A DNA stretch of 64,000 nt, taken from NCBI GenBank assembly GCA_003952965.2, contig CM025856.1, forward strand, positions 10,351,323-10,415,322, in the 5' to 3' direction. Origin of the DNA: Morella rubra (Eukaryota; Streptophyta; Magnoliopsida; Fagales; Myricaceae). Below the pieces are notes generated by a model. The model was not told where the DNA came from, made no database searches, and saw only the letters and a program-made list of their open reading frames with translations. The translations under genes and the position numbers were made by a program. Below are positions 45,887-57,683 of the stretch, piece after piece; position 1 is the stretch's first letter; the number at the start of each line of letters is the position of its first letter.

Positions 45887-48800
45887 TTAATGCGACCTCA
45901 GAACAAAAGCACGAGGAAACAATCCGGGGAGAACTGAATGTTTCATCTTTATAAGCACTGCATATATCGCGTAACAGGGTATGTGAACCAGAGCCAAGCA
46001 AAGATACCTGCAAATCAAAAGAAACTTTGGTTTTATCTTAGGCATGATTGAGTTTGAAAACAGGACCACGATATTTTTCAATTTTCTGCCCGCATTGTAC
46101 CATGTAATTTGAGAGAGAGAGATACAATAACAAAACTCATTTAAAGTCTATATTGTTTGAAACTTTATATGGGTTAATAGTAGGATCTGTCTATTGTGTC
46201 TATCTCTCTCTAAATTATATAGTATAATATCAACAAGAAATTATAGATGATCTTAATTCGCGAAGAAGAATGATGCAAAGACAGTACCAAACTGGAGCCC
46301 ATGGTGTACGAAGCTCAAGGAAAGGATATGGCCACCTGGGAAACATTCAAAATAGGTTATCAGCTCTAGAGCCAATATCTCAGATATTGGAAGGAATTTA
46401 CTCTTACATCCAACACAAACTCTGGAGAGAGGACAAATAGCAGAAGTATGCATACCATGTAAAACCACACGCGTGAAGGACCCACTGGAAAGAAACATAG
46501 AGGCAGCTCCACAGCACAAAATATGCAAACCCGAACCAAGGAAATGGCTGGAAAAAGAAAAAAAAAAACGTTTGGTAATGGCATCGTCAATACTTTGGCC
46601 TCAGATTAGAGTCGGGTGGTTTAAGGATCCTCTGTCTCAATGCAACCACTTCTGGCTATGTAATGGTAGCCATCTATCTGAGACCTTAGCAAAGACGAAT
46701 ATAGTATAACTATGGTTTTCAAACTACGAGCACGAAAATGGAAACAGGAGGCAAGCTGTTTGCTTTGCCGACGACTCAAAAGCCCGTGATCGCTATTCTA
46801 CCAGGGCAATTTTAGTAGGATCGATACAAGATATAAAGAGCTTCCACAGTTCATTCCTACAAATTGGCTTTCCACGTTGAAATGGCGTAATACTTACAAG
46901 GTTATTGAGAGCTGCATCCAGAAGAAGGAAAACAGCATTCAAGCTATGCAAACAGCCTATCAACTGCAAAGGAAAAAAGAACATATAAACTGTGAGTAGA
47001 ATACTAGTCATTCACTTATGTCAAGCTTCCCGAGAGGATTAGAACAAGATGGCTGGCTGCATTGTATTTCTGGAAATTCGTGAAGGAAAACGATGATAAG
47101 AATAAATTAAGCAACTTGCTCCCGGCTTCTTCTAAACATAACGAATAGAGATAGAAAGACACCGTTTATACACTTCTATCGAAGATCTTTAGCAAAAATG
47201 AAGATAGGTATCCCATAGTACCATGTACACAAGCAACCAGTTCCTTGTACCCAATAGTGTATGCACCCAAGCACACATCTATGCACTAACCCATACAAGC
47301 TGCAAGTTGGAGTTCAATTTCGCAGCACTTAGGATAATCAATGGTTTTTAAAATAAGGAAGATGGTGGAGAGGAACATCCAAACTATGCACTCTGCATCG
47401 TCTGGCAAGCTAAGATAATCCACGATGACGGCAATATCAGATGACGGCAAATAGTAAGTGAAGATGACAAAGGCTTGTCGATATGGCAAATTATGCACTT
47501 CAAAAGAACCGAAAATCAGGTAGTCAGTTACGTCCTCCTCTGTAGAAGATACTTCTATGAAGAAACAAGGCCAACAGAAAAATGTAACCAACCAAAGGAC
47601 AGCATTGAATATTGGTCATTCTATAGCATATGAAGAACGGACAATAAAGACCTGTGCATAGACAAGTGAACTAAAGGTAATGACAGGTTTTTGACTGTAG
47701 AATCCAGACGGCCCTTAGGTAAGTCTTTTAAGGTAGGAGAAACCTAGAAGAAACATTTGTCAGCTGAATCTTTTGTTGAGCCTCATTTTCGTAAGGTAAA
47801 AAGTATAAAAATATAGGGTCAAGATAGATTAGTATCTATCACATACCACTGACTCAATCTGGTTGGCGGCATTGTATAATGCAAAACATTCAACATTACT
47901 GGTATCATTGTTACAATGTACCTCAGCCTCCAACAACCCATCTCCCCGATGATTGCCAGTTCCTAAGCTCTGGCCTAAACACAACTGCCTTATCCACCTA
48001 CTTGTACGACTTGTTAACAACTATCAGGTCCCAATTGATACTTGATCTCTGATACAACTCCTGGTCTATTCTGCTGTAAAAGCCAGCATTTATGGCACTG
48101 CTGCCACCAAGAATACATCCTCACCGTGAAAAAAGTAAACTACATTGCCCACTGATATGATCATAGGTGAAATCCAATCCCTTCACTTCACGCCAGGCTT
48201 GGAAACAGAAAGTCAGGCTCCCTTCACCTCTTGGAGGCGAGAAAGCAAGCAGCAAGCTGAAAAAGCCCTTTTCCCTTTTCATAATAATAAGCTAAGCGGG
48301 TTGAAAATTGCATTTCCAGGAATTTGGGAAGCAACTGTAGATTGATCAACATGACGCAGGCAGTCATCTGAGAATTCTGACCCAGATGCCATACTGAAAA
48401 TTTTCAACTCAAACCTTTGTTTGTTTCCAAAATTCTAATTTTGTCATACCAGAAACTATACAAATTATGAAGAATTGTTTGGGACAGCTAATGGTGTTCC
48501 TTTTCTTTACTTCACCCCACAAACATACTGATACATTGGGACCCTTAGAAACCCAACATCCAAGATAAACCATCAATATTGCTCCAATTGACTTTTACCA
48601 GAGCAACCCAAAGGAAAGAACTACGGTTCCTATAGTTTGATCTCTAGATATTATGAGGAATGGATGAAGAATTCTGAGTAGAGGAAGGGTAAACAAGAGA
48701 TATTTTAATAATATATGCACACTTTCATCATGGAAAGACAAAGTTTGAATATTAGCTACAAGTGGACACTTACCAGGGTTAGGCTAAATTGCTCACCCAA

Positions 48801-49422
48801 GAGAAATGGCAGAAGAATACACCAAAATACAAGGTCCGTTAGCATAACAGCACCTGCACAAGTCTGTTGATGTAGAATATTAGGCTCAAATAAAAACTTG
48901 AAAAATCACACTGCTGAACAATGAAGTGGCAAAAGATTTTAAAGAAATGAAGCTATGTTTGCCACTAGGCATGACTCAGGAAACATGAAGATTGACACAG
49001 AAGCCGCTTAATAGCACTTTTATGACCAGAAATCCTTTGGTTATTAGCCATATGAGTAAAGTACTGTCTAGAAGAAATAATATCACACTTAGGATTAACT
49101 AATGCAAATTGGTTGGCAAACATTTTCGGGCAGGACTGGAGGCCTCAGAGTAGAGGAGCTAAAAGGATTTAAAACTATTCCAACAAGATATCCAGGAACT
49201 AAACAGAGACCAATTCAGCTCCTTATAGCAGTCTCGTCTTTAGTTTCAAGAGAAGAAGCTGGACTAACCAGATATGTGGTTTGCATAAGATAACCCCAAA
49301 ATCTTAATTTTTGCTGGATCTCCTCTTGAGCATAGTGGCTTTTCAAGTTACCAGTACCCTTAACTTTTTCGGAAGCAGGTTTCTCGGCGGATAACTGGCA
49401 TCCATATGCAGATACAATGGTC
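45887..49422 (-). pseudogene. Multi-pass plant membrane protein gene, copy A, exons 1-2 missing
   Basis: Exons 8 to 3 are at 45887-46007, 46288-46335, 46456-46547, 46898-46963, 48774-48863 and 49269-49422. They are collinear with copies B and C, all splice sites are intact and no stops occur. Homology ends five bases inside exon 3, and unrelated DNA follows, so exons 1-2 (the first two membrane spans) and the promoter are lost. Against copy B the exons show four differences, all silent (Pro in exon 8, Gln in exon 4, Thr and Gly in exon 3). The family is discussed under copy C. Confidence 0.85.
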
Positions 49423-49876
49423 TCATGGGTGGTCCCATGTCCTTTTATTTTTCATCAATAAAGAAATTAATTACACTAAGAAAAGAAAATTCTGGAATAG
49501 GGGATCCCAAAGCAAAAGAAGTTAGGTAAAAAAAAAGTTAAAAAAGTGAAGCTCAAAACTAAGAAAGGAAATTATTGGAAAAGGGATGTACAAAGTAAAA
49601 AAAAGTGAAGCCTAACATTACGAAAGGAAATTATTAGAAAAGGGAAACCCAAAGCAAAAAAGTGATGCCCACTATGGATGGATGGAAATAACTAGAAAAT
49701 GGAAGCTCAAGAAAGAAAAAAAAAAAAAATCCAACCTGGCCTCAACCCACCCGATCAAAGTTAGGTTCAGGCTGCTCATTAAGCGTAGTCGAATTTGGTT
49801 TTGGGTCAGCCTAAGAAATAGAACATGGTGCCACATAGATTCGCTCGGAACCAAGTCATGTACAACCCTAACTTTA
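49423..49876. other. Junction sequence between copies A and B
   Basis: Unique in the window, except that its right part also forms the outer flank of copy C at the window end. It contains a degenerate A-rich repeat, 'gaaaggaaattattggaaaa' and variants near 49482, 49563 and 49622. No gene is seen. Confidence 0.6.
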
Positions 49877-50945
49877 GAGGAACAGTTTGAGTGAGAGAGA
49901 GATTATTTATAGATTTTTATATTATTTTTTCATAAAGAGCGAGAAAAATAATTAAATAACACATTTATTAGGGATTGAAGATACTTTTTAGTGTTAAAAA
50001 TCATGTTTGGGTGGAAAATATGTTTTAAAATAATAAAACAATTTCAAAACATGAAACATAGGCTAAAGAGACCAAGGGATTATTAATAATTCGCTGATTA
50101 GAAAAAAAAAAAAAAGAGTATCAAGTCAAGTGGAATCTATAGAGGAATTTGCGTAGACGATTTACAGCTCAGTAACTTTCATTGTGGCAGAGACAATCAG
50201 ACAAAAAAACAAAAGCAGCTAGATCTGTTCACGAGTCCTTCACCATCAAAACATAGTAAAAATTTTGTCCCTTGATTTAAAACTTCAATTAAACGGTGTC
50301 GTTTTCTAAATTCCAGACGTTCTCTCCTTCGGGGTCTCGCCCTTTTCAAACAATGTAGTGGCGACTTTGTATCTGTGACGGAGCCCTCGAACCAAATGCG
50401 TCGAATAGTTGACCATTTTAGGTGTTCACTGTCTAATATTTTTACTCTTCAAAATTTTTACCTCAATAATATAATTTTTAAATTTATTTTTTTTTATTAA
50501 ATTATCACTTTTCATTCTAAGTAAATATAAAAAATTAATTCTAATCATCTTTTTCTTTACTTTTTCACCAATCCTAATATCTTAAAATTTCTATCATTCT
50601 AAAATTTCAACATTCGAATACCACCTTAATAAGACGGATTATGATGAACATTTTTTACTGGAACTATCAAGCAGTCGTTGCAAACTAGTATAGTAAGACC
50701 ACAAAGGTGGTGTTCTTTTCTTCAAAATTTCGAGATATAAAATTTTCAAAAATAAAAACATTCCAAAATTTTTAACTTTTATACATACACACTTATCTTT
50801 TACAAATCTCAATAAATTTTAACATTCAAAAGATTTCCAAAATTTCGACGTCAGCAAAAAAACACGCCCAAAATAAAGCTCTTTTGTAACGACTCATCCC
50901 AAAAACGCACCGTACGAATCCCCACCCATACTCAAACTTTTCCTT

Positions 50946-50954
50946 AAACCCTAG
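50946..50954 (+). promoter_or_regulatory. Telo-box of ubiquitin-S27a copy B
   Basis: AAACCCTAG 38 bases before the ATG, as in copy A. The promoter differs: there is no foldback MITE, but about 100 extra AT-rich bases lie between the TATA-like 'gatataaaa' (about 50735) and 'aacacgccc'. Confidence 0.6.
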
Positions 50955-50958
50955 CTAG

Positions 50959-51462
<504 letters not shown>

Positions 51463-51944
51463 GTCATCATCTGGTGCTATTGGTAGGGTTTTGTGGATCA
51501 ATTTTGAGCTCTTAAAATAATATTGAGACTCTTAGAGATGTTTTGAATTTTGATCTTGGAGTTTCAATGATTGTCGGATTCTTTATCTTCGTTTGATATA
51601 TTTATGGTGTTCTTGCGCGGCAAATGATTTATGAATTTTGGGTAATTCGTTAAAACGCACCATAACCTGGTTCTGATTCCTTTCAATTTGAAGAAAGGTC
51701 GAAGAACATGGATTAATGCTGAATGTCTGTAGTTATGACCAATTAAGCTCAAAGGGAAAGATAAAACTGCTCCAATTCGGACTATGGGATTTGAAGTTTT
51801 GCTGGCAGAATGCCAGAGAAAAGCTTGGCATTGCTAGAACTATTCAAAATCCACAAGTGTTTATGAACAGCCATGGGCCATGTATACATGCATATGATCA
51901 GAATCACTGCCACCTCTATTAAGACTGTTTCACAGAACAATAAG

Positions 51945-54900
51945 TTAATGCGACCTCAGAACAAAAGCACGAGGAAACAATCCAGGGAGAACTGAATGTT
52001 TCATCTTTATAAGCACTGCATATATCGCGTAACAGGGTATGTGAACCAGAGCCAAGCAAAGATACCTGCAAATCAAAAGAAACTTTGGTTTTATCTTAGG
52101 CACGATTGAGTTGAAAACAGGACCACGATATTTTGCAATTCTCTGCCCGCATTGTACCATGTAATTTGGAGAGAGATAGATACAATGACGAGACTCATTT
52201 AAAGTCTATATTGTTTGGAACTTTATATGGGCTGCATGAAACAGTAGGATCTATCTATTGTGTCTATTTCTTTCTAAATTGTATAGTATAATATCAACAA
52301 GAAATTATAGATGATCTTAATTCGTGAAGAAGAATGATGCAAAGACAGTACCAAACTGGAGCCCATGGTGTACGAAGCTCAAGGAAAGGATATGGCCACC
52401 TGGGAAACATTCAAAATAGGTTATCAGCTCTAGAGCCAATATCTCAGATACTGGAAGGAATTTACTCTTACATCCAACACAAACTCTGGAGAGAAGACAA
52501 ATAGCAGAAGTATGCATACCATGTAAAACCACACGCGTGAAGGACCCACTGGAAAGAAACATAGAGGCAGCTCCACAGCACAAAATATGCAAACCCGAAC
52601 CAAGGAAATGGCTGGAAAAAGAAAAAAAACGTTTGGTAATGGCATCGTCAATACTTTGGCCTCAGATTAGAGTCGGGTGGTTTAAGGATCCTCTGTCTCA
52701 ATGCAACCACTTCTGGCTATGTAATGGTAGCCATCTATCTGAGACCTTAGCAAAGACGAATATGGTATAACTATGGTTTTCAAACTACGAGCACGAAAAT
52801 GGAAACAGGAGGCAAGCTGTTTGCTTTGCCGACGACTCAAAAGCCCGTGATCGCTATTCTACCAGGGCAATTTTAGTAGGATCGATACAAGACATAAAGA
52901 GCTTCCACAGTTCATTCCTACAAATTGGCTTTCCACGTTGAAATGGCGTAATACTTACAAGGTTATTGAGAGCTGCATCCAGAAGAAGGAAAACAGCATT
53001 CAAGCTATGCAAACAGCCTATCAACTGCAAAGGAAAAAAGAACATATAAACTGTGAGTAGAATACTAGTCATTCACTTATGTCAAGCTTCCCGAGAGGAT
53101 TAGAACAAGATGGCTGGCTGCATTGTATTTCTGGAAATTCGTGAAGGAAAACGATGATAAGAATAAATTAAGCAACTTGCTCCCGGCTTCTTCTAAACAT
53201 AACGAATAGAGATAGAAAGACACCGTTTATACACTTCTATCGAAGATCTTTAGCAAAAATGAAGATAGGTATCCCATAGTACCATGTACACAAGCAACCA
53301 GTTCCTTGTACCCAATAGTGTATGCACCCAAGCACACATCTATGCACTAACCCATACAAGCTGCAAGTTGGAGTTCAATTTCGCAGCACTTAGGATAATC
53401 AATGGTTTTTAAAATAAGGAAGATGGTGGAGAGGAACATCCAAACTATGCACCCTGCATTGTCTGGCAAGCTAAGATAATCCACGATGACGGCAATATCA
53501 GATGACGGCAAATAGTAAGTGAAGATGACAAAGGCTTGTCGATATGGCAAATTATGCACTTCAAAAGAACCGAAAATCAGGTAGTCAGTTACGTCCTCCT
53601 CTGTAGAAGATACTTCTATGAAGAAACAAGGCCAACAGAAAAATGTAACCAACCAAAGGACAGCATTGAATATTTGGTCATTCTATAGCATATGAAGAAC
53701 GGACAACGAAGACCTGTGCATAGACAAGTGAACTAAAGGTAATGACAGGTTTTTTACTGTAGAATCCAGACGGCCCTTAGGTAAGTCTTTTAAGGTAGGA
53801 GAAACCTAGAAGAAACATTTGTCAGCTGAATCTTTTGTTGAGCCTCATTTTCGTAAGGTAAAAAGTATAAAAATATAGGGTCAAGATAGATCAGTATCTA
53901 TCACATACCACTGACTCAATCTGGTTGGCGGCATTGTATAATGCAAAACATTCAACATTACTTGTATCATTGTTACAATGTACCTCAGCCTCGAACAACC
54001 CATCTCCCTGATGATTGCCAGTTCCTAAGCTCTGGACTAAACACAACTGCCTTATCAACCCACTTGTACGACTTGTTAACAACTATCAGGTCCCAATTGA
54101 TACTCGATTTCTGATACGACTCCTGGTCTATTCTGCTGTAAAAGCCAGCATTTATGGCACTGCTGCCACCAAGAATACATCCTCACCGTGAAAAAAGTAA
54201 ACTACATTGCCCACTGATATGATCATAGGTGAAATCCAATCCCTTCACTTCACGCCAGGTTTGGAAACAGAAAGTCAGGCTCCCTTCGCCTCTTGGAGGC
54301 GAGAAAGCAAGCAGCAAGCTGAAAAAGCCCTTTTCCCTTTTCATAATAATAAGCTAAGGGGGTTGAAAATTGCATTTCCAGGAATTTGGGAAGCAACTGT
54401 AGATTGATCAACATGATGCAGGCCAACTATCTGAGAGAATTCTGACCCAGATGCCATACTGAAAATTTTCAACTCAAACCTTTGTTTGTTTCCAAAATTC
54501 TAATTTTGTCATACCAGAAACTATACAAATTATGAAGAATTGTTTGGGACAACTAATGGTGTTCCTTTTCTTTACTTCACCCCACAAACATACTGATACA
54601 TTGGGACCCTTAGAAACCCAACATCCAAGATAAACCATCAATATTGCTCCAATTGACTTTTACCAGAGCAACCCAAAGGAAAGAACTACGGTTCCTATAG
54701 TTTGATCTCTAGATATTATGAGGAATGGATGAAGAATTCTGAGTAGAGGAAGGGTAAACAAGAGATATTTTAATAATATATACACACTTTCATCATGGAA
54801 AGACAAAGTTTGAATATTAGCTACAAGTGGACACTTACCAGGGTTAGGCTAAACTGCTCACCCAAGAGAAATGGCAGAAGAATACACCAAAATACAAGGT

Positions 54901-56158
54901 CCGTTAGCATAACAGCACCTGCACAAGTCTGTTGATGTAGAATATTAGGCTCAAATAAAAACTTGAAAAATCACACTGCTGAACAATGAAGTGGCAAAAG
55001 ATTTTAAAGAAATGAAGCTATTTTTGCCACTAGGCATGACTCAGGAAACATGAAGATTGACACAGAAGCCGCTTAATAGCACTTTTATGACCAGAAATCC
55101 TTTGGTTATTAGCCATATGAGTAAAGTACTGTCTAGAAGAAATAATATCACACTTAGGATTAACTAATGCAAATTGGTTGGCAAACATCTTCGGGCAGGA
55201 CTGGAGGCCTCAGAGTAGAGGAGCTAAAAGGATTTAAAACTATTCCAACAAGATATCCAGGAACTAAACAGAGACCAATTCAGCTCCTTATAGCAGTCTC
55301 GTCTTTAGTTTCAAAAGAAGAAGCTGGACTAACCAGATATGTAGTTTGCATAAGATAACCCCAAAATCTTAATTTTTGCTGGATCTCCTCTTGAGCATAG
55401 TGGCTTTTCAAGTTACCAGTGCCCTTAACTTTTTCGGAAGCAGGTTTCTCGGCGGATAACTGGCATCCATATGCAGATACAATGGTCCCAAGCTACAGAA
55501 ACAAATTAGCTACGTGTAAAACAAAAGCTGCTTCAATATTGGCATGGTTTTATTTGATTTCTACTCCCAAGAACATTTACAACAGGAACTAAAAATAGAA
55601 ATCCTCGGTGTAAGACGTACCGCGAAATAGACCGTAACTAGTGCAAAAGTCCACCTACAAATCAATTCAACAAAAAGAAAAGAAAAAGAAAAGAGAATTA
55701 AATTGTTTTAATTATTAAGAAAACGTAACCACGATCAAAAGTTCTAAATCCTCTGTTCAGGAGAAAACTTAAAATTTCTAGAATCCTGTAATCTCAACAA
55801 CCATAAACGAAGTGGCTTAGTCAACTTCTTGGAAACCTAATCGACATCCAAGAATCAAAAGAAGCTGAGGGGTTAATGTCCGAGAATGAGGATGTGATCT
55901 TACTGTGTGTAGAAATAGAAGGCAAAAGCTCCAGCTGAGGCAACGATTTGGTATAGTACCCAAGCCAAGCAAACGAATGCGGCAGCTCTGTAGATGAGAA
56001 GCCAAAGAGGATTGAGGTTTCTCCAGCACGGAATCCACAAGTCATTGTAATTGGGAGGCTCAGCTTTCAATCTTCTGATAAATTTCAGTGCTAAAACAGC
56101 TGGGAGAGCGATGATCAGAGCACAAACCGGTACTTGCCATCGAACCCAGTACCCGAAA
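51945..56158 (-). CDS. Multi-pass plant membrane protein, copy B, 5' end replaced by an LTR
   Basis: Eight exons, minus strand, in coding order: 55904-56158, 55621-55654, 55334-55492, 54839-54928, 52959-53024, 52520-52611, 52352-52399 and 51945-52065. The coding sequence is identical to copy C (see there for structure and family). Exon 1 ends upstream exactly at an LTR terminus (56159), so the native start is missing. The frame stays open into the LTR and meets an in-frame ATG there. Whether this is expressed is unknown, so it is best read as a 5'-truncated gene. Confidence 0.8.
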
Positions 56159-56958
56159 TGATGGAAATCAAGGAGCATTGTCGAAGGAACCAATTCAAGT
56201 TCCCATTGGGCCGGTTACGAGGGCACGAGCCAAGAAGTTTAAAGAGTTACTCAACGGGCTAATTCAAGAGGCATGGGCTCAAGCAAATTCATGGAGGCCC
56301 ATTGAACAAGATCCACATGAACCACAAAGGATTGTCAATTTGATTCAAGTTCTAGAAGGACTCTATTCTAGGCGCCCAAATTAGCTTCAAGTTGGAAAGA
56401 AATGTTTTTGGGGCTCTTCTAGAAGGATCTCTATTCTAGGCGCCCAAACCCTTCCTTTTATGGCTTGCACTTCTTTTGGACGCCCAACACCTTTTCCTTA
56501 TTGAGTTCTTTCTTTTTAGGCGCCATTTATTTTCCTTTCTAGGCTCTTGTAGGCGCCAACTTTCTTGCCTTTTAGTGTGTTTTGTTTTAGGCGTGTTAGG
56601 CTTTATTTCCTTATCTAATTTCGGGTTTAATTAGGTTTCCTTGTTAGGGTTATTTTCTTTGTAACATTTAGCCTTTAAATAGGAGCCTTTGCTTTGTAAT
56701 TCGGCAGTCATTGTTTAATCAAAATTGTGAGGATTAATTCTCTTTGGTTCTTTGAAGAACTTCTCGAACTTATCGGGATTTCTGTGGCGTTCAACTTGAC
56801 TTATCAACGGAATTTCCATCACCGTTTGTGGCGTCTTCCTTATACCGAGGTTCTTGTTTTCTAAACAACGGGTCGAGGTCTTCCATTCGAATCAGTCCTA
56901 GAACGATCTTGGATTCCCTTTCGTTGTTGGTCTCGTTATTCTTGGCGAGGTTCACATT
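56159..56958 (+). mobile_element. LTR of the TGATG/CATCA family, left half of the palindrome spacer
   Basis: Starts TGATGGAAATC directly after the gene arm and runs collinear with the solo LTR at 21047-21835. The Pol-tail frame (GPVTRARAKKFKELLNGLIQ) is open, and TATA-like 'ctttaaatagg' lies near 56685. The end reads 'ttcacattt' instead of TTCACATCA, so the last bases are altered or cut. It has an extra repeat of the 'ctctattctaggcgccc' segment compared with 21047-21835. No internal retrotransposon sequence follows. Confidence 0.88.
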
Positions 56959-56992
56959 TGAGAAGTTCTTCATCCTCAAAGAGAAGTCCTCA
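56959..56992. other. Filler sequence at the palindrome centre
   Basis: 34 bases ('gaagttcttcatcctcaaag' within) that belong to neither LTR end. They resemble scrambled pieces of the LTR's own 'gaagttcttcaaagaacc' region, as left by error-prone end joining or template switching. Confidence 0.5.
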
Positions 56993-57683
56993 CTGATTCG
57001 AATGGAAGACCTCGACCCGTTGTTTAAAAACAAGAACCTCGGTATAAGGAAGACGCCACAAACGGTCCGTTGATAAGTCAAGTTTTAAGTTCGATTCTTC
57101 AACCAAAGAGAATTAATCCTCACAATTTTGGACTGCCGAATTACAAAGCAAAGGCTCCTATTTAAAGGCTAAATGTTACAAGGAAAATAACCCTAACAAG
57201 GAAACCTAATTAAACCCGAAATTAGATAAGGAAATAAAGCCTAACACGCCTAAAACAAAACACACTAAAAGGCAAGAAAGTTGGCGCCTACAAGAGCCTA
57301 GAAAGGAAAATAAATGGCGCCTAAAAAGAAAGAACTCAATAAGGAAAAGGTGTTGGGCGTCCAAAAGAAGTGCAAGCCATAAAAGGAAGGGTTTGGGCGC
57401 CTAGAATAGAGATCCTTCTAGAAGAGCCCCAAAAACATTTCTTTCCAACTTGAAGCTAATTTGGGCGCCTAGAATAGAGGTCCTTCTAGAACTTGAATCA
57501 AATTGACAATCCTTTGTGGTTCACGTGGATCTTGTTCAATGGGCCTCCATGAATTTGCTTGAGCCCATGCCTCTTGAATTAGCCCGTTGAGTAACTCTTT
57601 AAACTTCTTGGCTCGTGCCCTCGTAACCGGCCCAATGGGAACTTGAATTGGGTTCCTTCGACAATGCTCCTTGATTTCCATCA
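56993..57683 (-). mobile_element. Truncated LTR of the same family, right half of the palindrome spacer
   Basis: Reverse-complement LTR that begins about 70-90 bases inside ('ctgattcgaatggaagacc'), has an internal deletion near 57065-57105, and ends at CCATCA (57683) exactly where the copy-C gene arm starts. In its Pol-tail frame there is one extra C relative to the left LTR (near 57655). Confidence 0.88.

Noticed and set aside
56159..57683. A full LTR retrotransposon at the palindrome centre
   Set aside because: The two LTRs are in opposite orientation, one is truncated, and only 34 bases lie between them with no primer site, gag or pol.
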